A DNA stretch of 64,000 nt, from contig CANQVO010000004.1 in assembly GCA_947627325.1 (NCBI GenBank), forward strand, positions 153,517-217,516. Direction: 5' to 3'. The notes beneath the pieces are model-generated. The model was not told the origin of the DNA. It searched no databases and saw only the letters and a list, made by a program, of their open reading frames with translations. Below are positions 1 through 8,100 of this stretch, one piece after another. Each line of letters begins with the position of its first letter. Within the stretch, counting starts at the first letter, position 1. This DNA is from an uncultured Oscillospiraceae bacterium. Lineage in GTDB: Bacteria > Bacillota > Clostridia > Oscillospirales > Oscillospiraceae. Position numbers and translations under genes: made by a program.

Positions 1-1188
1 GCCTGCGGCGGCTCCGGCAATACCGAGAAGCCCAAGACCGACGGAGACGTGCAGGGTCAGCAGACCGAGGACGTGCAAGGCCAGCAGGCCGATGACGCCG
101 GCGACGCCGCCGACGTGGTGAAGATCGGCGTGTTCGAGCCCTCCACCGGCGACTCCGGCGCCGGCGGCAAGCAGGAGATGCTGGGTATGCAGTACGCCAA
201 CCAGGAGACCCCCACCGTGGAGGTGGGCGGCAAGACCTATAAGGTGGAGCTGGTCCCCGCGGACAACGGCTCCTCCACCGATAAGGCCCCCACCGCCGCC
301 GCCGAGCTGGTGAGCCAGGACGTGGCCCTGGTGCTGGGGTCCTACGGCTCCGGCGTGTCCATCGCCGGCGGCCCCACCTTTGAGGAGGCCGGCCTGGCCG
401 CCATCGGCGTGACCTGCACCAACCCCAACGTCACCGCCGGCAACGACTATTACTTCCGCATCTGCTTCCTCGACCCCTTCCAGGGCACCGTTCTGGCCAA
501 CTTCGCCACCGAGAAGTTCGGCGCGCAGAAGGCGTACCTGCTGGGCGAGGTGGGCAACGACTACGACCAGGGCCTGCTGACCTTCTTTGAGCAGGCGTTC
601 GACGGCGAGGTGGTCAAGGACTCCTTCCCCACCAACACCTCTGACTTCTCCACCTACATCAACAAGGCCGTCAGCGAGGGCTGCGACGTGATCTTCTGCC
701 CCGTGTCCATCGCCTACTCCACCCAGATCGTGAAGCTGGCCGCCGACATGGGCCTGGAGATCCCCATCCTGGGCTCCGACACCCTGGACAGCAACATGGT
801 CCTGGAGGCCGCCTCGGGCTCCAACGTGCAGCTCTACGTCTCCACCTTCTACCAGGAGGGCGGCTCCCCCGCCTTTGACGAGGGCTTCAAGGCGTATCTG
901 AACAGCGACGCCACCGCCATGACCAACAACGGCGGCAACGACACCATCGCCGCCGTCTCCGCCATGGGCTACGACGCCTACTACGTGGCCCTGGAGGCCA
1001 TGAAGGCCGCCGGCAGCGTGGACGCCGCCGCGGTGAAGGCCGCCCTGCCCGGCGTGACCTACACCGGCGTGTCCGGCGCCATCGCCTTTGACGAGACTGG
1101 CGACGCCATCCGGGACACCGCCTACATCAAGGTGGCCGACACCGCCAACAACACCTGGGCCCTGGAGACCCAGCAGACCGCCAAGTAA
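1..1188 (+). CDS. livJ: Branched-chain amino acid ABC transporter substrate-binding lipoprotein (5' partial)
   Basis: The reading frame is open from the first base, and the visible protein starts Ala-Cys-Gly-Gly. This is the lipobox cysteine region, so only the start and most of the signal peptide lie outside the window. After a short Gln/Asp-rich linker, a type I periplasmic-binding fold begins at KIGVFEPSTGDSGAGGKQ and runs to the end (about 395 visible residues), as in LivJ/LivK proteins. It should be anchored outside the membrane and pass ligands to the LivHM permease. The four genes downstream encode the rest of the transporter. The ligand (Leu/Ile/Val or another small molecule) is inferred from the family and cannot be read from the sequence. 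Confidence 0.9.
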   Translation, partial: ACGGSGNTEKPKTDGDVQGQQTEDVQGQQADDAGDAADVVKIGVFEPSTGDSGAGGKQEMLGMQYANQETPTVEVGGKTYKVELVPADNGSSTDKAPTAAAELVSQDVALVLGSYGSGVSIAGGPTFEEAGLAAIGVTCTNPNVTAGNDYYFRICFLDPFQGTVLANFATEKFGAQKAYLLGEVGNDYDQGLLTFFEQAFDGEVVKDSFPTNTSDFSTYINKAVSEGCDVIFCPVSIAYSTQIVKLAADMGLEIPILGSDTLDSNMVLEAASGSNVQLYVSTFYQEGGSPAFDEGFKAYLNSDATAMTNNGGNDTIAAVSAMGYDAYYVALEAMKAAGSVDAAAVKAALPGVTYTGVSGAIAFDETGDAIRDTAYIKVADTANNTWALETQQTAK

Positions 1189-1216
1189 AACGCCCCATTG
1201 GGAACCATACGGCGCC

Positions 1217-1308
1217 GCCCGGCGGGGGCTTCCCCGCCGGGCGGGCCGTTCCGTTTCCGCGGCGCGGACCGTCCCGAAAACCGCCAGGGAGGGCGGCTTT
1301 CGGGACGG
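1217..1308 (+). promoter_or_regulatory. Two strong hairpins between livJ and livH
   Basis: An 11-bp perfect GC stem (1217-1227 with 1232-1242, loop GCTT) is followed by a 17-bp stem with one mismatch (1269-1285 with 1292-1308). Neither is followed by a real T-run. They probably protect the 3' end of the livJ message or partly attenuate readthrough, giving more binding protein than permease. The role is inferred; the stems are seen. Confidence 0.55.
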
Positions 1309-1356
1309 CCTTCGCCCTTTCTCCACCCCACTTTCTGTGAAAAGGAGGGACCCCCC

Positions 1357-2223
1357 TTGCGCTACGCGCTCTCCACGCTGATCTCCGGCGTCTCCCTGGG
1401 CGGGCAATACGCCCTCATCGCCATCGGCTACACCCTGGTCTACGGCATCCTGCGGCTGATCAACTTCGCCCACGGGGACGTGTTCATGGTGGCCGGTCTG
1501 ATGATGGTCTACCTGTCCGCCTCCCTGCCTCTGCCCCTGGCCCTGGTCCTCATGCTGGTGCTGACGGTGGTCCTGGGCTTCGCCATCGAGCGGGCGGCCT
1601 ACAAGCCCCTGCGTTCCGCCCCCCGCATGAGCGTGATGATCTCCGCCATCGGCGTGAGCTATCTGCTCCAGAACCTGGCCACCTATGTCACCGGCGGCCT
1701 GCCCCAGACCTACCCCACCATCCCCTGGCTGAGCCGGGTGGCCTGGGGGTCGGTGAAGTGGGCGGCCATCGTTACCCCCTTCCTGGTGGTGGCCCTGGTC
1801 TTCGCCCTCACCCAGCTCATCAACCACACCAAGGTGGGCATGGCCATGCGCGCCGTCGCCAAGGACTTTGAGACCAGCCAGCTCATGGGTATCAAGATCA
1901 ACAACGTCATCTCCATGACCTTCGTCATCGGCTCCGCCCTGGCGGCGGTGGGCTCCACGCTCTACTTCATCAACTTCCCCTCCATCGTCCCCCTGTCCGG
2001 GGCGCTGCCCGGCCTGCGGGCCTTTGTGGCGGCGGTGTTCGGCGGCATCGGCTCCATCCCCGGGGCGGTGGTGGGCGCCTTCATCATCGGCATCAGCGAG
2101 ACGATCATCAAGGCCTCCCCGTACAGCATCTTCTCCGACGCCTTCACCTTTGCCCTTCTCATCGTGATCCTGGTGGTCAAGCCCACCGGCCTCTTCGGCG
2201 AGAAGGTCACCGACAAGGTCTGA
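1357..2223 (+). CDS. livH: Branched-chain amino acid ABC transporter permease LivH
   Basis: A 288-residue polytopic membrane protein starting at TTG, placed 9 bases after AAAGGAGG. The same frame is open further upstream, but that part is the translated hairpin region and has no ribosome site. The N-terminus has the LivH pattern GGQYALIAIGYTLVYGILRL, and the C-terminal half has the family motif FGGIGSIPGAVVGA, which helps contact the ATPase. It forms a heterodimeric channel with LivM. The usual family length is about 290 residues, which supports the short start. Confidence 0.93.
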   Translation: MRYALSTLISGVSLGGQYALIAIGYTLVYGILRLINFAHGDVFMVAGLMMVYLSASLPLPLALVLMLVLTVVLGFAIERAAYKPLRSAPRMSVMISAIGVSYLLQNLATYVTGGLPQTYPTIPWLSRVAWGSVKWAAIVTPFLVVALVFALTQLINHTKVGMAMRAVAKDFETSQLMGIKINNVISMTFVIGSALAAVGSTLYFINFPSIVPLSGALPGLRAFVAAVFGGIGSIPGAVVGAFIIGISETIIKASPYSIFSDAFTFALLIVILVVKPTGLFGEKVTDKV

Positions 2224-2236
2224 GGGGGTGCGCGCC

Positions 2237-3469
2237 ATGATCGCTCAGAAAAAGAACAAGACCGGCCTGTTCATCGCCCTGGTGGTGGCGGCGGCCCTTC
2301 TGATCTTAGCCATCGTCCTGGAAAACACCCTGGACCCCATCAAGAACACCATCTTCTTCACCGTGCTGAAAAAGGGCGCGGTGTACGCCCTGGTGGCCTG
2401 TTCCATGAACCTGCTCAACGGCTTCACCGGCCTGTTCTCCCTGGGCCAGGCGGGCTTCATGCTCCTGGGCGCGTACACCTACGCCACCCTCACCATCCCC
2501 ATGTCCGCCAAGGACAGCGTCTACTACCTCTACGGCGGCACCGTCTTCCGCTTCTCCCTGCCCGACCTCTTCGGCGGGGCGGACAAGCCCCTGGGGCTGA
2601 TTTTGGGGGTCCTGCTGGCCCTGGTGTGCGCGGGGATCGTGGCCGCGGCGGTGGCGTGGCTCATCGGCCTGCCCGTCCTGCGGCTCAAGTCCGACTACCT
2701 TGCCATCGCCACCCTGGGCTTTGCCGAGATCATCCGGGCGGTGTTCCAGTGGGACAAGCTGGGCCCGGTGACCAACGGGGCCAACGCCCTGAAGAGCTTC
2801 CCCACCTTCTCCAGCTTCAACCTCAAAAACGCCTCCGGGGAGGTGACCCTGCGCCTGTCCATCTTCGTGGCCTTCCTGCTGGCGGCGATCTGCATCGCCC
2901 TGATCCTCCTGCTCATCAACTCCTCCTACGGCCGGGCCTTTAAGGCCATCCGGGAGGACGAGGTGGCCGCCGAGGCCATGGGCATCAACCTGGCCAAGCA
3001 CAAGCGGCTGAGCTTCTGCATCTCCTCCTTCTTCGCCGGCGTGGGCGGCGGGATGTTCGCCATGTTCGCCAACCAGGCCCAGGCCCGGAACTTCACCACC
3101 GCCATGACCTATGAGATCCTGCTCATCGTGGTCATTGGCGGCATCGGCTCCATCTCCGGCTCCTGCCTGGCCTCCTTCCTCTACGTGGCGGCCAGCGAGT
3201 GGTGGCTCCGCTTCCTGGACAAGGAGACCACCCTGACCCACATCTTCGGCTTCGACCTGGACCAGCCCTTCAAGGTCCCCCTGCTCCGCAACGGCTTCCG
3301 CATGGTGGTCTTCTCGGTGGTCATCATGATCGTGGTGCTCTTCTTCCGCCGGGGCCTGATGGGGGACAAGGAGCTGCCCGACGTGCTCCGGCGCTTCGGC
3401 GCTTTCTGCAAGCGCCTGTTCCGGCGGCCGGCGAAAAAGACCGGGAAGGGGGGCGAGGACAATGGCTGA
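2237..3469 (+). CDS. livM: Branched-chain amino acid ABC transporter permease LivM
   Basis: A 410-residue membrane protein. ATG at 2237 follows GAGGGGG at good spacing; an in-frame GTG nine bases upstream is less likely. Multiple hydrophobic segments are visible, with the LivM hallmarks LLNGFTGLFSLGQAGFMLLG near the N-terminus and GGIGSISGSCLAS near the C-terminus. It is longer than typical LivM because of a basic, lysine- and arginine-rich cytoplasmic tail after the last membrane segment. Its 3' end overlaps livG by 8 bases, so the two are translationally coupled. Confidence 0.93.
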   Translation: MIAQKKNKTGLFIALVVAAALLILAIVLENTLDPIKNTIFFTVLKKGAVYALVACSMNLLNGFTGLFSLGQAGFMLLGAYTYATLTIPMSAKDSVYYLYGGTVFRFSLPDLFGGADKPLGLILGVLLALVCAGIVAAAVAWLIGLPVLRLKSDYLAIATLGFAEIIRAVFQWDKLGPVTNGANALKSFPTFSSFNLKNASGEVTLRLSIFVAFLLAAICIALILLLINSSYGRAFKAIREDEVAAEAMGINLAKHKRLSFCISSFFAGVGGGMFAMFANQAQARNFTTAMTYEILLIVVIGGIGSISGSCLASFLYVAASEWWLRFLDKETTLTHIFGFDLDQPFKVPLLRNGFRMVVFSVVIMIVVLFFRRGLMGDKELPDVLRRFGAFCKRLFRRPAKKTGKGGEDNG

Positions 3470-4310
3470 TACCGTTCTGCGCCTGGAGAACATCACCATG
3501 CAGTTCGGCGGCGTGGTGGCGGTGAACGACCTGTCCCTCCACGTGGACCGGGGGGAGATCGTGGCCCTCATCGGCCCCAACGGCGCGGGGAAGACCACCG
3601 CCTTCAACTGCGTCACCGGCGTGTACGAGCCCACCAACGGCCGGGTGACCCTGCTGGGGGAGACCATCGTGGAGAACCACCCCCAGGGCAAGATGAAGAC
3701 CCAGTACCTGGGCCAGGACCCGGACAAGTTCCCCCACGTGGTGGCCCACACCCCGGACGTGATCACCCAAAAGGGCATCGCCCGCACCTTCCAGAACATC
3801 CGCCTCTTTGGGGCGCTGACGGTGTTTGAAAACGTCCTCATCGCCAAGCATATGCGGGCCAAGCAGAACTTCCTCTCCGCCACCTTCCGGCTCAACCGCG
3901 CCGAGGAGAAGCGGATGCGGGAGGAGGCGGCGGCCCTTTTGGCCGAGCAGGACCTCTACCAGTTCAAGGACGAGGTGGCCTCCTCCCTGCCCTACGGGCT
4001 CCAGCGGCGGCTGGAGATCGCCCGGGCCCTGGCCGCCGGGCCCAAGCTCCTCCTCCTGGACGAGCCCGCCGCGGGCATGAACCCCCAGGAGACCCAGGAG
4101 CTCACCGACTTTATCCGCAAGATCCGGGCCGAGTACGGCCTGACCGTCTTCATGATCGAGCACCACATGGACCTGGTCATGCAGATCTCCGACCGCATTT
4201 ACGTCCTGGACTTCGGCAAGCTCATCGCCAAGGGCACGCCCCAGGAGGTACAGAATGATCCTCGCGTGATCGAGGCGTATTTGGGGGTGGCAGACGATGC
4301 TGAGAATTGA
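3462..4310 (+). CDS. livG: Branched-chain amino acid ABC transporter ATP-binding protein LivG
   Basis: A 282-residue cytoplasmic ATPase. Walker A is GPNGAGKTT near residue 40. An insertion after the first strands (around residues 70-110) precedes the family motif GIARTFQNIRLF, and Walker B is LLLLDEPAAGMNP. The signature region reads LPYGLQRRLEIARAL instead of LSGGQ, which is normal for LivG. It pairs with LivF to power LivHM. It overlaps livM by 8 bases and livF by 14 bases. Confidence 0.95.
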   Translation: MADTVLRLENITMQFGGVVAVNDLSLHVDRGEIVALIGPNGAGKTTAFNCVTGVYEPTNGRVTLLGETIVENHPQGKMKTQYLGQDPDKFPHVVAHTPDVITQKGIARTFQNIRLFGALTVFENVLIAKHMRAKQNFLSATFRLNRAEEKRMREEAAALLAEQDLYQFKDEVASSLPYGLQRRLEIARALAAGPKLLLLDEPAAGMNPQETQELTDFIRKIRAEYGLTVFMIEHHMDLVMQISDRIYVLDFGKLIAKGTPQEVQNDPRVIEAYLGVADDAEN

Positions 4311-4992
4311 TGACCTGCGGGTGAACTACGGCGGCATCGAGGCCGTCAAGGGCGTCAGCCTCACCGTGCCGGAGGGGCAGATCGTCACCCTCATCGGCGC
4401 AAACGGCGCGGGCAAGTCCACCACCCTCCGCACCATTGCCGGGCTGATCAAGCCCGCCTCCGGCCGCATCCGCCTCCAGGCGGAGGACATCACGGGTATG
4501 TCCCCGGATAAAATCGTCTCCAAGGGCATCACCCTGGTGCCGGAGGGCCGCCGGGTCTTCCCCGACCTCTCCGTGCTGGAGAACCTCCGCATCGGGGCCT
4601 ACCTCCGCCGGGACAACCTGGAGGACGACCTGAACTGGGTCTACTCCCTCTTCCCCCGGCTGAAGGAGCGCTCCTGGCAGGCCGCCGGGACGCTGTCCGG
4701 CGGGGAACAGCAGATGCTGGCGGTGGGCCGGGCGCTCATGAGCCGCCCCAAGCTGATGATGATGGACGAGCCGTCCTTGGGCCTGGCCCCCCTGGTGGTC
4801 AAGGACATCTTCGCCATCATCAAGAAGATCAACCAGCAGGGGGTCACCATCCTCCTCATCGAGCAGAACGCCAACATGGCCCTCCATATTGCAGACACCG
4901 CCTACGTCCTGGAGACCGGCCGCCTGACCCTCACCGGCACCGGGCGGGAGCTATTGAGCAACGAGGCGGTGAAAAAGGCGTACCTGGGGTAA
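4297..4992 (+). CDS. livF: Branched-chain amino acid ABC transporter ATP-binding protein LivF
   Basis: A 231-residue ATPase with Walker A GANGAGKSTT, LivF-type sequence LVPEGRRVFPDLSVLENL, signature LSGGEQQMLAVGRAL and Walker B MMMDEPSLGLAP. The length is typical for LivF. Its start lies inside the end of livG, making it the last gene of the operon. A strong intrinsic terminator follows within 30 bases. Confidence 0.95.
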   Translation: MLRIDDLRVNYGGIEAVKGVSLTVPEGQIVTLIGANGAGKSTTLRTIAGLIKPASGRIRLQAEDITGMSPDKIVSKGITLVPEGRRVFPDLSVLENLRIGAYLRRDNLEDDLNWVYSLFPRLKERSWQAAGTLSGGEQQMLAVGRALMSRPKLMMMDEPSLGLAPLVVKDIFAIIKKINQQGVTILLIEQNANMALHIADTAYVLETGRLTLTGTGRELLSNEAVKKAYLG

Positions 4993-5020
4993 AAGACCCC
5001 ACATTTTGGGCCCTTTCCAT

Positions 5021-5058
5021 CCCCAAAACCCCATCTGTGGGGTTTTGGGGATTTTTTA
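5021..5058 (+). terminator. Intrinsic terminator of the liv operon
   Basis: A perfect 13-bp stem (CCCCAAAACCCCA at 5021-5033 with TGGGGTTTTGGGG at 5038-5050) and a TCTG loop are followed by ATTTTTTAT. Confidence 0.93.
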
Positions 5059-5079
5059 TGAAAATTTCGGGATACCCTC

Positions 5080-5108
5080 TTGCATTTTTGGATACCTCGT
5101 GGTATTCT
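5080..5108 (+). promoter_or_regulatory. Candidate promoter of the PL9 lyase gene
   Basis: TTGCAT and TATTCT are separated by 17 bases. The block CTTGCATTTTTGG is identical to the -35 region upstream of the amino acid binding protein at 36549. An inverted repeat, ATACC-TCGT-GGTAT, lies between -35 and -10 and could be an operator. The match to the SigA consensus is moderate. Confidence 0.5.
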
Positions 5109-5172
5109 ATTACACAGCAGAGTGCCGCAACAGCGGCGAAATTTGTGCAAAATCTATATAGGAGGGACCACG

Positions 5173-8100
5173 ATGAAAAGAACCACCAAACAGTGGCTAT
5201 CCGCGTTCCTGGCAATCGTCATGTTGCTGGGTCTGCTGGTAGTCCCGGCTGCGGCGGCACCGGGTGACGTCCATGAGTTTGACGCCACCAAGCTGACCGA
5301 GGACGGCGCTACCGCCGGCGGCGACGCCACCGAGAGCGCGGGCGCCAGCGAGAGCACCGGCACCGAGGCTACCGCCAGCCCCAGCACCGAGGCTACGGCC
5401 AGCCCCAGCACCGAGGCCAGCCCCAGCACCGGCACCGAGGAGACCACGCCCACCGCCCCGATCGACGAGCGGATCTGGGGCGTCCCCGCGGACATTGACC
5501 TGAGCGCCCTCGAGGAAGGCGGCCAGGTCGTCGCGGATTTTCACGGCGTCTCCCTCTCCGTCCCCCCCAGCAACTGGGAGGAAAAGATGGCGAATGATGG
5601 GTTCGCCAGCGACGCCAGCAAGGCGTGGGGCCTGGTGAATAAGGGCCTGATGAGCGGCAACCAGGCCGCCAGCGACGCCGCCAACGTCAGCGGCAGCAAG
5701 GTGAAGCCCGAAACCGCCGACGCCGGCGCCACCTTCGAGATCAAAGCGGGCACCGCGTTTATCTTCACGGTGGGCGACAGCGTGCCGGATGGCACCCAGG
5801 TGGCCATTTTCAGCCGTCACGGCGAGAAGTACGCTTGGCTGCTGGAGGGCAACCAGCTGATGACCCTCGAGAGCGAGTACTTTAACACTAAGACGCAGGT
5901 CGCAGTTGATGCCAAGCCCATGTACTTCCCCGTGGAGAAGGGCAAGACCTACACCTACTTCATCAGCGGCGGCAACACCATTCTGTACGGCTTCGCGGTG
6001 ATCGGCCCCAACGAGGAGAAGCTGAAGGAGCCTACTGTCACCAAGCCCGAAGAGCCCGATCCCACTCCCGCCAGGGAGAACGAGTGGGTCGCCGACGAGA
6101 CCAGCTTGGGAGAGATCAAGAAGTTCAACAACAATAGCCTGGCCTTCGATCAGGAGACGTTGATCCCCTCCGATGTCACCAAGGTGACCGGCGTGCAGTT
6201 CTACCTGGGCGGCAGCGGCAAGAAAGGCGCGTCCAACACCTACAAGCTCGTCTCCGCGGAGGGTTCCTACGACGCCGCCCTGAACGCCGGCAACGACGCC
6301 ATATCCGACCTGGAAAAAGAGTCGGGCCTCTCTCTGGATAACCCCATCCCCGTGGCCGGCACCTACTACAAGTGGGTCGCCGAGGGCTACGGCGCGCTGG
6401 AGATCAAGTGCATCATCAACGGTGCCAAGAGCGTCTACTTCACCAAGAACGGCGATGGCATCGACGGCTTCTTTGACGTTCAGCTCAAAGACAAGACCCA
6501 GACCATCCTCACCATCCCCGTGGCTGCGGGGGACATCGTCTATCTCGCCATGCAGGGCTCCAAGCCCATGCTGGTGAGCTATCGCCTCATCAAGACCGAC
6601 ACCGCCCTGGAGGAAGTGGAGGTGCCCTGGAGCGCGGACGAGAGCGGCATCGGCACTCCGACGACCACAGTTACGCCCAACAAGGACAAGCTGAGCGTCA
6701 CCGTGAAAGGCCCCCGGACGGGCAGCGAGGTGGCTCCTCCTCAACTGAAGCTCTACGCGGATACGGTGACCGTCAGCCTGTATGACGCCAAGGACAAGCT
6801 GGTGGACGTTGTGGAGTTCGCCACCCCGGGCACCGAGCGCACCGCCACCTTCATGCCCCCCGTCACCGGCACCTACACCGTCAAGGTCACCGCCTCCCGC
6901 AGCAGCGCGGACAAGGACCTGGTCCTGTACAACGGATCCATCGACTTTGACAAGCCTCTCGAGTCGCCCAAGCTCATCATTCAGGTCCTGGACGGCGGCA
7001 ACCTGCGGCCCACCTGGTCCGCGTTGGGCGGCGCTGAAAAGATCGAGGTCCTGTTGAACGACAAAGTGGTGCAGACCATCGACCTCCCCGATGCCGCTAC
7101 CAAGACCGCCGGCAACACCCTCTCCAGCAAGGACGGTCTGGTCGTCGGCACGCCGGCCAAGATCACCGTCAGGGCCCACAAGGGCGCCGAGGTGCTGGAG
7201 ACCACCAAGACGGAAACCCCCTCCGCCACGGCGGAGTACACCTGGAAGGACCTCTTCTACGGCATCTCCGTCACCGATAAGAAGGACTACAAGAAGGAGG
7301 GGACCGGCCTTAACGAGGGTGAGAGCGGCAGCGTCACCCTGGTCGCCGAGAACGACGGCGGCAAGTTCCTGGATTCCGGCCAGGCCGACGGCCTGATGAT
7401 CTACTACACCTCCATCCCCGCCGACCTGAACTTCACCTTCCGGGCCAAGGTCCATGTGGACACCTGGGCCTACGGCGGCGGCCAGGAGGCCATGGGCATC
7501 ATGGTCATGGACTCCGTCCCCGAGACGAATCTGACCGAGGAGAAGTTCTTCACCAACGAGATCTTCGTGGGTGGTATGCGTCTGTCCTACTGGTGGGACT
7601 TCGCCAACGGGGTGCTGGGCAACGCCGGCTCCCCCGCCACCTATGATAAGGTCAACGAGCGCCTGGGTGTGGCCACCCGCCGCAAGCTGGGCCTGACCCC
7701 CGACAACATCCTCGACGCCAACAACAACGAGCCCGAGGTCCTGAATATGTGGTGCCCTGAGGACACCGTGGCCGGCGGCGGCAGCTCCACCCCGCTGCTG
7801 ACCGACGCCATTACCAAGGGCGGCAGCTACAACCTGATCGGCAACCTGACCAAAGAGGGCCAGACCGCCCTGGAGAAGGCCAACTACCAGCACCTGGCCG
7901 CGAACGCCGTGACCGATCTGGACCTGACCATCACCCGCAACAACACCGGCTACAAGGTCACCTACACCGACAGCCAGGGCAAGGAGCACCCCTGGCAGAC
8001 CTATGGCACCTACGACGCCATGAACAAGCTGAACGACGAGAACATCTATCTGGGCTTCTTCGTCTCCCGCAACGCCACCATCACCGTGGACAAGCAGAAT

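Noticed and set aside
1198..1356. N-terminal extension of LivH
   Set aside because: The extension is the translated hairpin region, rich in Gly, Arg and Pro, and the ribosome site lies before the TTG at 1357.
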